Source: an uncultured Clostridia bacterium
Lineage (GTDB): Bacteria; Bacillota; Clostridia; Christensenellales; Aristaeellaceae
Assembly: GCA_934636105.1 (NCBI GenBank)
Contig: CAKTZR010000022.1
Location: 1-45,100, forward strand
Length of the DNA stretch: 45,100 bases
Direction of reading: 5' to 3'
Position numbers and translations under genes: made by a program. The notes beneath the pieces were generated by a model. The model made no database searches. It worked only from the letters and a program-made list of their open reading frames with translations, and was not told the origin of the DNA. Positions 38,948 through 45,100 of the stretch are shown here, piece after piece (positions within the stretch are counted from its first letter, which is position 1; each line of letters begins with the position of its first letter).

Positions 38948-40127
38948 AGAAGATAATCGGAGACGTGGTGAAATCGCGGCCGGAAGAACGAAGGGACGGA
39001 TTTGAAACGCCGAGCGACCAGAGATCCTGCGCCCGAACGTCGAGGGCGAAAAGGGAATTGGCGCGGTCGAAATCGGCGGCTTTGGTTATCAGCGGGATGG
39101 AGCTGTGCCGCTTGATTTCCTTGAGGAGCGGCGCGGCGCTTTTGCGGAAGCCGAGCACGCGGGCATATTTGGGCGTGCGGTGCGTCTGCGCGAAATCGCG
39201 GGTGAGGTTCAGCAGCGCATATGCGCACAGGCGGGAGAGCCGCGCGCGGGTGTAGCGCTTGGCCTTGATCTGATTCAGAAGCGCTTCACGGGTGGCGCAG
39301 GTCTGCGCGGCGAAGAGGAAGCGGTTTTCCAAGCCTTCATCCATGCCATAGAGCGCGGCAAGTTCGGCGGGTGAGGCGGTGCGCAGACGATAAAACAGCG
39401 CCTGCGTGAGGGCTTCTTCCTCATGCACAAAGCCGTTTTCCTCGACGGTTTGCAGGAGCGCGGGCGAAGGAACGGCGGCCAGCGCGCCGGCCAGATCATC
39501 CCGCGACAGCGCCGCGCGGACGGCGGTCGCGCTGGACAGGGCGGAGAGCGCCGCGTCGTGGTAACCGCTTCCCTGACGCGCAATGGGGACGGGAAGAATG
39601 GTTTCCGGCAAGGCTTGCAGATATTCCAGCGCGAGCGCGGCGTTTGGCTGGGCGAGCAGATCGGCGGGGATATCGGCAAGCTGCTCGGCGGCCAGCGCGC
39701 GGGCGCGGGGATAGGGCAGGCCGTCGACCAAATGCGCCTGCACGGCGGCGGAAAAGGCGGGCGGTTCTGCCTTGAAAAGCGAAGCGGCGGCAGAAAGCAG
39801 GGGAAGCGCGGAGGCCTCGCAGCCGAAGGAAAGATGCGTCACCACGCCGAGGGCGGAGAGCAGCGCCGCGCCGCCGCCCGCAAAATCCGGCGCGGGGGCG
39901 CAGGCGAAGCGGGTTGGCAGTTCGAGCACGACATCCGCGCCGTTTTCAAGCGCCGCGCGCGCACGGAGCCATTTGTCATGCCGGGCAAACGCGCCGCGCT
40001 GGGTGAGCGCGCCGCTCATCAGGCAGAGCATGTAATCCGCACCGGAGGTTTCACGCGCCGCGCGCAGATGGTAGGCGTGGCCGAGGTGGAATGGGTTATA
40101 TTCGCAGATGACGGCGCAGACGCGCAT
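38946..40127 (-). CDS. tmcAL: tRNA(Met) cytidine acetate ligase
   Basis: 393 residues from ATG 40127, preceded by AAAGGAGG; an ATG 15 codons earlier lacks a site. The N-terminal nucleotidyltransferase motif is VICEYNPFHLGHAYHL (HxGH). DYMLCLMSGALTQRGAFARHDKWLRARAAL and GADVVLELP follow, all hallmarks of TmcAL (YlbM). The enzyme uses acetate and ATP to make N4-acetylcytidine at the wobble base of elongator tRNA-Met. It is divergent from pta-ackA, the acetate kinase pathway, a common order in Clostridia; the metabolic link through acetate is suggestive. The C-terminal region (IKRHSSIPLITKAADF) is complete. Confidence 0.92.
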   Translation of the reverse strand: MRVCAVICEYNPFHLGHAYHLRAARETSGADYMLCLMSGALTQRGAFARHDKWLRARAALENGADVVLELPTRFACAPAPDFAGGGAALLSALGVVTHLSFGCEASALPLLSAAASLFKAEPPAFSAAVQAHLVDGLPYPRARALAAEQLADIPADLLAQPNAALALEYLQALPETILPVPIARQGSGYHDAALSALSSATAVRAALSRDDLAGALAAVPSPALLQTVEENGFVHEEEALTQALFYRLRTASPAELAALYGMDEGLENRFLFAAQTCATREALLNQIKAKRYTRARLSRLCAYALLNLTRDFAQTHRTPKYARVLGFRKSAAPLLKEIKRHSSIPLITKAADFDRANSLFALDVRAQDLWSLGVSNPSLRSSGRDFTTSPIIF

Positions 40128-40218
40128 GGGCGGCGGCCTCCTTTCGGAAAAAATCGGCAAAAAGCGAAACAAAGCGCGAAAAGGCGGACAAAAAGCGGCA
40201 TAAAATTGCGCGCCGTCC

Positions 40219-40247
40219 TTTTCAAAAACGTCAAATTGCGCTATAAT
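40219..40247 (+). promoter_or_regulatory. Sigma-A promoter of pta
   Basis: TTTTCA (40219-40224) and a perfect TATAAT (40242-40247), 17-base spacer, in the 196-base gap between divergent tmcAL and pta. It leaves a leader of about 70 bases ending in CAAGGAGG. No comparable minus-strand promoter for tmcAL was found. Confidence 0.65.
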
Positions 40248-40323
40248 AAGGCTGTATCGTTTTGTATACCGCAGGTTTGTCCATTGGATAAGCCTATTAT
40301 ATCACGTCAAGGAGGATTTACAA

Positions 40324-41322
40324 ATGTCTGTCATTGACAAAATCAGAGCGAAGGCTGCCGCCGATGTGAAGCACGTCGTGCTGGCCGAGGGCACCGAGCC
40401 GCGCACCGTTCAGGCCGCGGAGAAGATCGTGAAGCTGGGTCTGGCCAAGATCACGCTGGTTGGCGCGAAGGCCGAGATCGAGGCGAAGGCCGCCGAGCTG
40501 GGTGTTGACCTGACCGGCGTTTCCATCGCCGACCCGGCGACGAGCGACAAGACCGCTTCCTATGCCGAGCAGCTTTTCCATATCCGCGAGAAGAAGGGCA
40601 TGACCCTGGAGAAGGCCACCGAGCTGTGCCTGAAGAACACGCTGTTCTACGGCACGATGATGCTCAAGATGGGCGACGCGGACGCGATGGTCGCGGGCGC
40701 GATCAACACCACCGGCGACGTGCTGCGTCCGGCGCTGCAGATCATCAAGGGCGCCCCGGGCATCAAGACCGTTTCTTCCTGCTTCCTGATGGAAGTGCAG
40801 GATAAGAAGTACGGCGACGACGGCGTGCTGGTGTTCGGCGACTGCGCCGTGAACATCGACCCGACCAGCGAGCAGCTGGCCGACATCGCGATCGCTTCCG
40901 CGCAGACCGGCAAGGCGCTGCTGGGCCTCGACCCGCGCGTGGCGATGCTCTCCTTCTCCACGAAGGGCTCTGCGAAGCACGAGAACGTGGACAAGGTGGC
41001 CAACGCCGTGAAGCTGGTGCACGAGCAGGCGCCGGAACTCAACGTGGACGGCGAGATGCAGGCCGACGCGGCGCTGGTTTCCAGCGTCGGCGACCTCAAG
41101 TGCCCGGGCAGCCCGGTGGCCGGCAAGGCGAACGTGCTGGTCTTCCCGGATCTGCAGGCGGGCAACATCGGCTACAAGCTGGTGCAGCGTCTGGGCAACG
41201 CGAAGGCCATCGGCCCGGTCATCCAGGGCTTGGCGAAGCCGGTCAACGACCTCTCCCGCGGCTGCTCCGTCGAGGACATCGTGGACGTCGTGGCCATCGC
41301 GGCGGTCAAGGCGCAGGCTTAA
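40324..41322 (+). CDS. pta: Phosphate acetyltransferase
   Basis: 332 residues, the usual size of the short bacterial Pta. It converts acetyl-CoA and phosphate into acetyl phosphate, which AckA then uses to make ATP and acetate. Features include VVLAEGTEPRTVQAAEKIV near the start, AMVAGAINTTGDVLRPALQII, SSCFLMEV, and DAALVSSVGDLKCPGSPVAGKANVLVFPDLQAGNIGYKLVQRL with the conserved substrate-binding Ser/Arg region. AAGGAGG precedes the ATG. The codon choice is very strongly biased to C/G-ending codons compared with neighbours, as expected for a highly expressed fermentation gene. Confidence 0.95.
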   Translation: MSVIDKIRAKAAADVKHVVLAEGTEPRTVQAAEKIVKLGLAKITLVGAKAEIEAKAAELGVDLTGVSIADPATSDKTASYAEQLFHIREKKGMTLEKATELCLKNTLFYGTMMLKMGDADAMVAGAINTTGDVLRPALQIIKGAPGIKTVSSCFLMEVQDKKYGDDGVLVFGDCAVNIDPTSEQLADIAIASAQTGKALLGLDPRVAMLSFSTKGSAKHENVDKVANAVKLVHEQAPELNVDGEMQADAALVSSVGDLKCPGSPVAGKANVLVFPDLQAGNIGYKLVQRLGNAKAIGPVIQGLAKPVNDLSRGCSVEDIVDVVAIAAVKAQA

Positions 41323-41332
41323 TCGACTGATT

Positions 41333-41370
41333 GCGCGCGGTCGTCTCACAAGCGGCGGCCGCGCGCTTTT
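41333..41370 (+). terminator. GC-rich hairpin between pta and ackA
   Basis: GCGCGCGG (41333-41340) pairs with CCGCGCGC (41359-41366), followed by TTTTCC. It can act as a partial terminator or 3' stabiliser that makes pta transcript more abundant than pta-ackA. No separate ackA promoter is obvious in the 78-base gap. Confidence 0.65.
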
Positions 41371-41400
41371 CCTATCATAAGAAGCAAGGAGATACTTCCC

Positions 41401-42597
41401 ATGAAGATTCTGGTCATCAACGCTGGCTCTTCCTCCCTGAAGTTCCAGCTCATCGACATGGACGACGAGTCCGTTAAGGCGAAGGGCCTGGTCGAGCGCA
41501 TCGGCATCGAGGGCACGCACTTCAAGCAGACCGTGCTGGGCACGGACAAGGTGATCGAGTTCACCCGCAACATGAAGGACCACACCGAGGCGATTTCCGC
41601 CGTTCTCTCCGCGCTGACGGACAAGGACAACGGCGCGATCGCTTCTTTGGACGAGATCGGCGCCTGCGGCCACCGCGTGCTGCACGGCGGCGAGACGTTC
41701 AAGGATTCCGTGCTGGTGACGGAGGAAACGATGAAGGCGATCGAGGACCTTGTGCCGCTCGGCCCGCTGCATCAGCCGGCGAACATCGCGGGCATCAAGG
41801 CCTGCCAGGCGGTCATGCCGACCAAGCCGAACGTTGCGGTGTTCGACACGGCTTTCCACCAGACCATGCCCAAGAAGGCGTTCCTCTACGGCGTGCCGTA
41901 TGAATACTACACGAACCTGAAGGTTCGCCGCTACGGCTTTCACGGCACCAGCCACCGCTTCATCGCGGGCGAAACGCCGAAGTACCTGGGCAAGAAGCCG
42001 GAGGACTGCAAGTTCATCATCTGCCACCTGGGCAACGGCTCTTCCCTGAGCGCGATTGTCGGCGGCAAGGTTGTGGATACCTCCATGGGCCTGACCCCGC
42101 TTGAGGGCGTGCTGATGGGCACGCGTTCCGGCGACGTCGATCCGGCGGTGCTGGAGTACATCATGGACAACACCGGCATGGACATCCACCAGATGCTCAA
42201 CTGCCTGAACAAGAAGAGCGGCTTTGCCGGCCTTTCCTGCTCCAGCGACATGCGCGATGTGAAGGCCGCCGCCGAGAAGGGCGACGAGCAGGCGCAGGCC
42301 GCGCTGGATGTGTGGACCTACCGCATCCAGAAGTACATCGGCGCGTACAACGTGGCCGTCGGCGGCGCGGACGCGATCGTGTTCACGGCGGGCATCGGCG
42401 AGAACGACTGCGAAGCCTGCGAGCATGTCATCAACGGCCTGAGCTTCATGGGCGTGAAGATCGACCCGGCGAAGAACAAGCGCGGCACGGTCGGCATCAT
42501 CAGCACGGACGATTCCACGATCAAGGTGCTGCGCATTCCGACCAACGAGGAGCTGCCGATTGCGCGCGACACGCTGGAGATCGTCTCCAAGCTGTAA
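41401..42597 (+). CDS. ackA: Acetate kinase
   Basis: 398 residues, standard length. Acetokinase signatures are all present: LVINAGSSSLKFQLI at the start, GHRVLHGGE, VFDTAFHQTMP, YGFHGTSHRF, CHLGNGSSLSAI, DTSMGLTPLEG and FTAGIGEN. It makes ATP from acetyl phosphate supplied by Pta, the main substrate-level step of acetate fermentation. AAGGAGA precedes the ATG. Codon bias is as strong as in pta. It is probably transcribed from the pta promoter through the intergenic hairpin. Confidence 0.96.
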   Translation: MKILVINAGSSSLKFQLIDMDDESVKAKGLVERIGIEGTHFKQTVLGTDKVIEFTRNMKDHTEAISAVLSALTDKDNGAIASLDEIGACGHRVLHGGETFKDSVLVTEETMKAIEDLVPLGPLHQPANIAGIKACQAVMPTKPNVAVFDTAFHQTMPKKAFLYGVPYEYYTNLKVRRYGFHGTSHRFIAGETPKYLGKKPEDCKFIICHLGNGSSLSAIVGGKVVDTSMGLTPLEGVLMGTRSGDVDPAVLEYIMDNTGMDIHQMLNCLNKKSGFAGLSCSSDMRDVKAAAEKGDEQAQAALDVWTYRIQKYIGAYNVAVGGADAIVFTAGIGENDCEACEHVINGLSFMGVKIDPAKNKRGTVGIISTDDSTIKVLRIPTNEELPIARDTLEIVSKL

Positions 42598-42628
42598 GCG
42601 GGAAAATTCTCCGAAAATCACATTTTGC

Positions 42629-42657
42629 TTGACAAGGCAAGAGAAACTGCGTATAAT
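42629..42657 (+). promoter_or_regulatory. Perfect consensus promoter of yceD-rpmF
   Basis: TTGACA (42629-42634), 17-base spacer, TATAAT (42652-42657), followed by AGGTGG and ATG 42686. Both hexamers match the sigma-A consensus exactly, as expected for a ribosomal-protein operon. Confidence 0.92.
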
Positions 42658-42685
42658 ATGGAACGGTCAACTTTGAGGTGGAACG

Positions 42686-43210
42686 ATGAAGCTGGATATC
42701 ACCAAGGGCATTCAGAGAAAAGGCATTGACGTGCCCTTTGATCTGGAAGACAACTGGGGCGAAGACCATTGGAACGGCGATACGATTGCGTATGTCGGGC
42801 CTGTTTCGCTTTCCGGCACATATATGCTCGCCGATGAGACCGTACTTGTGCGCGGTGAGGCCCGCGCCGTGATCCAGTCCCCATGCGCCAGATGCCTGAC
42901 GCCGACGAATACGCCCGTCACCGCCGAGGTGGAGGAAGCGTTTATCCGCGACAAGGGCGACGGCGAAATGGAAATCGACGAGGATCAGTACACATACACG
43001 GGCCATGTGCTTGAGCTGGATGACGCCGTTCGGACGGCGATCCTGCTTGAATTGCCCTCACGCATCCTCTGCAAGGAGGATTGCCGCGGGCTGTGCGCCC
43101 AGTGTGGCGCAAACCTGAACGTCAATGCGTGTTCATGCCAGAAGGATCTGACCAGCAGAAATCCTTTTTCGGCATTAGCATCTTTGCTGAACGAGGATGA
43201 GGAGGTGTAA
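42686..43210 (+). CDS. YceD/DUF177 family protein
   Basis: 174 residues. N-terminal half ends in RAVIQSPCARCLTP with conserved cysteines; the C-terminal part has ILCKEDCRGLCAQCGANLNVNACSCQ, the DUF177 signature, and the ending PFSALASLLNEDEEV. DUF177 proteins are encoded just before rpmF in most bacteria and are implicated in rRNA (23S) accumulation. The Cys pairs suggest a zinc site. It starts after GAGGTGG, 28 bases after the -10 of a consensus promoter, and ends 3 bases before rpmF. Confidence 0.9.
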   Translation: MKLDITKGIQRKGIDVPFDLEDNWGEDHWNGDTIAYVGPVSLSGTYMLADETVLVRGEARAVIQSPCARCLTPTNTPVTAEVEEAFIRDKGDGEMEIDEDQYTYTGHVLELDDAVRTAILLELPSRILCKEDCRGLCAQCGANLNVNACSCQKDLTSRNPFSALASLLNEDEEV

Positions 43211-43213
43211 ACA

Positions 43214-43411
43214 ATGGCTCTTCCCAAGGGAAAAATCTCGAAGTCCCGCGGCCGTATGCGTCGCGCGAACTGGAAGCTGTCCGCGCCCGGCATCGTTAAG
43301 TGCCCGCGCTGCCAGCAGATGAAGCTCGCCCACCGTATCTGCAAGCACTGCGGTTACTACGATGGCAAGCAGGTCATCAACATGGAAGCCGAAACCGCTT
43401 CCGAGAAGTAA
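43214..43411 (+). CDS. rpmF: 50S ribosomal protein L32
   Basis: 65 residues, starting ALPKGKISKSRGRMRRANWKL after Met. The zinc ribbon is CPRCQQMKLAHRICKHCGYY with all four Cys, so it is the zinc-dependent (C+) form. It is co-transcribed with yceD from the consensus promoter. The plsX/fapR genes that often follow in Firmicutes are not here; a terminator follows instead. Confidence 0.97.
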   Translation: MALPKGKISKSRGRMRRANWKLSAPGIVKCPRCQQMKLAHRICKHCGYYDGKQVINMEAETASEK

Positions 43412-43424
43412 GAATTGCTTCTTT

Positions 43425-43454
43425 AAGCTCTCAGTCTGTGACTGGGGGCTTTTT
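43425..43454 (+). terminator. Terminator after rpmF
   Basis: AAGCTCTCAGTC (43425-43436) pairs with GACTGGGGGCTT (43440-43451) with G-T pairs, loop TGT, then a T-run. Confidence 0.8.
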
Positions 43455-43482
43455 CTGTACATTCCTTTTCGGGAGGAGAAAT

Positions 43483-43810
43483 ATGCAGAATATCAATCGA
43501 ATCCGCAAGGCGATAACGCAGGACATCGACGCGGTTGCGGAGATTTATGCGCACATCCACGAGCAGGAGCAGGCGGGAAAGGCGACCATCGGCTGGCGGC
43601 AAAGGCCTCGGGCGGGCGTTTGTCGCGTTCTATGAGCGATATGCGCGGGAACACGGCTGCACGGTGCTGCGGATGGACACGAACGCGAAAAACGCGGCGG
43701 CGCGCCGTCTATACCAAAAACTGGGCTATGGGGAGCCGGATATCGTGCCCTGCACATTCAACGGCATTCCGGGCGTGCAGCTGGTGCTGCTGGAAAAGAA
43801 ACTGGATTGA
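43483..43810 (+). pseudogene. GNAT N-acetyltransferase with internal deletion and frameshift
   Basis: The start (MQNINRIRKAITQDIDAVAEIYAHIHEQEQ) after GGGAGGAG is a normal GNAT N-terminus. After KATIGW the frame goes wrong and stops at 43635. Another frame then gives the family's acetyl-CoA site and C-terminus: GGKGLGRAFVAFYERYA and NAAARRLYQKLGYGEPDI. About 50-60 residues of the middle, including beta strands 2-4, are missing compared with a typical ~150-165-residue GNAT. The two halves meet at GGCTGGCGGCAAAGG, where short GGCGG-like repeats could have guided the deletion. The gene is certainly inactive as it stands, barring an assembly error. Confidence 0.85.
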
Positions 43811-43843
43811 AAACAGATTGCTTTGCAAGATGAGGGAGAAAAA

Positions 43844-45016
43844 ATGGTTTCAACGGCGTTATTGATGTTGATTTATCTGTCGTTCATCAGTCTGGGCCTG
43901 CCGGATTCGATGCTGGGCAGCGCGTGGCCGGCGATGAGCGTCAGCCTGAACGCACCGCTTTGGGGCGCAGGGCTGGTGCAGATGCTGATTTCATTCTGCA
44001 CGATCATTTCCAGTCTGAACAGCGCGAAGCTGATTCGCAAATTCGGCACGGGCAAACTGACGGCGATTTCCGTTGCGACGACGGCGCTTGCGCTGCTGGG
44101 CTTTTCGCTGGCGAAGCATTATGCGTTCCTGCTGCTGATGGCCGTGCCGCTCGGCCTGGGCGCGGGCGCGGTGGACGCAGGGCTGAACAACTACGTGGCG
44201 CTGCACTGCGAAGCGAAGCACATGAGCTGGCTGCACTGCTTCTGGGGCGTGGGCACGATTGTCGGGCCAATGATCCTTTCGACGGTGCTGCGCGTCGGCG
44301 GAAGCTGGGCGACGGGTTATCGCGCGGTGGGACTGATTCAGTGCGCGGTGAGCGCGCTGCTGTTTGCGACGCTGAACATGTGGAAGCGGAACGATATTCA
44401 GCAGGAGGAGCGCGAAGCGAAGACGTTGAGCGTGCCGGATGTGCTGAAGCTGCCGGGCGCAAAGGCGGGCATGGTGACGTTTTTGTGCTATTGCGCGGTA
44501 GAATCGACGCTGGGACTTTGGGGCGCGACGTACATTTCCCAAGTGCGCGGCGTGGATGAAGCGACGGCAGCTTCCTTCGGCGCAATGTTTTACATCGGCA
44601 TTACGGCGGGACGTGCGATCTCCGGCTTTATGGCGATGAAACTCCTGCCCAAGCAGATGGTGCGCGTGGGACAGGCGCTCCTGGCTTTGGGCTGCATATT
44701 GATGATGATTCCGGCGGGAAGCACGCTTTCGGGCATTGGGCTGGTGATGTGCGGGCTGGGCTGCGCGCCGATTTATCCGAATATCATTCAGGATACGCCG
44801 GTGAACTATGGCGCGGAGAACTCGCAGGCGGCGATTGGCGTACAGATGGCGTTTGCCTATGTCGGTTCGACCTTCCTGCCGTCGATCTTTGGAGCGCTGG
44901 CGGGCGTGGGCGGCTATGGTCTGCTGCCGTATTTTGCAATGGGCATTTGTGTGCTGATGGCAGTACTCTTTGGCGTACAAAAGAAGATTGTTGAAACAAA
45001 AGTGAAGCCTAACTGA
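43844..45016 (+). CDS. MFS transporter, fucose-permease-like
   Basis: 390 residues from ATG 43844 (GAGGGAG upstream). About twelve membrane segments. YLSFISLGLPDSMLGSAWPAM at the first helix, RKFGTGKLTAIS in the loop between helices 2 and 3, and GLGAGAVDAGLNNYVAL with MSWLHCFWGVGTIVGP are typical of the FucP/FHS-like branch of the major facilitator superfamily, which moves sugars or other small molecules. There are no sugar-catabolism genes nearby to name the substrate. It has a loop of charged residues between helices 6 and 7 and ends before a double hairpin. Confidence 0.87.
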   Translation: MVSTALLMLIYLSFISLGLPDSMLGSAWPAMSVSLNAPLWGAGLVQMLISFCTIISSLNSAKLIRKFGTGKLTAISVATTALALLGFSLAKHYAFLLLMAVPLGLGAGAVDAGLNNYVALHCEAKHMSWLHCFWGVGTIVGPMILSTVLRVGGSWATGYRAVGLIQCAVSALLFATLNMWKRNDIQQEEREAKTLSVPDVLKLPGAKAGMVTFLCYCAVESTLGLWGATYISQVRGVDEATAASFGAMFYIGITAGRAISGFMAMKLLPKQMVRVGQALLALGCILMMIPAGSTLSGIGLVMCGLGCAPIYPNIIQDTPVNYGAENSQAAIGVQMAFAYVGSTFLPSIFGALAGVGGYGLLPYFAMGICVLMAVLFGVQKKIVETKVKPN

Positions 45017-45024
45017 AATCCGCG

Positions 45025-45068
45025 AACACGCCGCCAGGCGTGTTTTTTCTTGCGTGAGCAAGAAAAAA
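45025..45068. terminator. Overlapping double hairpin after the MFS gene
   Basis: AACACGCC-GCCA-GGCGTGTT (45025-45044) is followed by TTTT, a standard plus-strand terminator. Its T-run is the left arm of a second perfect hairpin, TTTTTTCTTGC-GTGA-GCAAGAAAAAA (45043-45068), which reads as a terminator on the minus strand for a gene beyond the window. The last ~30 bases of the window hold nothing recognisable. Confidence 0.8.
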
Positions 45069-45100
45069 TGAAGTTTGGGAGTTGGCAAAAACCGGAAACG

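Overview
The window looks like chromosome of a fairly GC-rich Clostridia (Bacillota), probably an anaerobic gut or rumen lineage. The basis is strong AGGAGG-type ribosome sites, TTGACA/TATAAT promoters, a Tn1549/CTn-type conjugation module, and the clostridial block tmcAL, pta, ackA, yceD, rpmF. No rRNA, tRNA or CRISPR array was seen, so the species cannot be fixed.

Region 1 (1-~10403) is the decayed part of an integrative conjugative element. It runs VirB6-like C-terminus, small basic ORF, PrgI, VirB4, an inserted AlbA_2/GHKL-type regulator with its own promoter and terminator, two NlpC/P60 wall hydrolases, a DUF4315-like protein, a DUF4366-like protein and topB. The topB gene has an in-frame amber codon and is then cut off at a junction with a 3'-truncated IS110 transposase. 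The far end of the element (topB 3' end, and any relaxase or integrase) is absent on this side. Upstream of the transposase lies a structured stretch (10954-11042) that could be an IS110 bridge-RNA remnant.

Region 2 (~11044-16377) is chromosomal. It holds an ECF sigma factor, a membrane-anchored anti-sigma-like protein and a membrane-anchored protein of unknown role (overlapping starts and stops), then on the other strand a Nudix hydrolase and a coupled large protein that may be a decayed GH2-fold protein.

Region 3 (16512-27017) is rich in envelope genes: a 1395-aa SH3-repeat surface protein with proline/glutamate repeats, a YfhO-like polytopic protein overlapping an XPD/DinG-type helicase with an N-terminal nuclease domain, and a CapA-family protein. 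CapA is bracketed by two copies, in opposite orientation, of a three-hairpin intergenic element whose stems differ by paired changes. One copy precedes a truncated macrodomain-hydrolase-like ORF and the other precedes the NYN gene.

Region 4 (27142-37312) reads as one six-gene operon: NYN-LOTUS RNase-like protein, secreted Ig/OB-like protein, three tandem paralogous GT-C-type membrane proteins, and an exported M16C zinc peptidase, closed by a terminator.

Region 5 (37337-45100) has a small autoregulated-looking membrane protein/Xre regulator pair with three operator-like inverted repeats. It converges, with only 4 bases between, on a CobD-like membrane gene. Next come tmcAL, then divergently pta-ackA (acetate/ATP production), yceD-rpmF from a perfect consensus promoter, a GNAT pseudogene with an internal deletion, and an MFS transporter.
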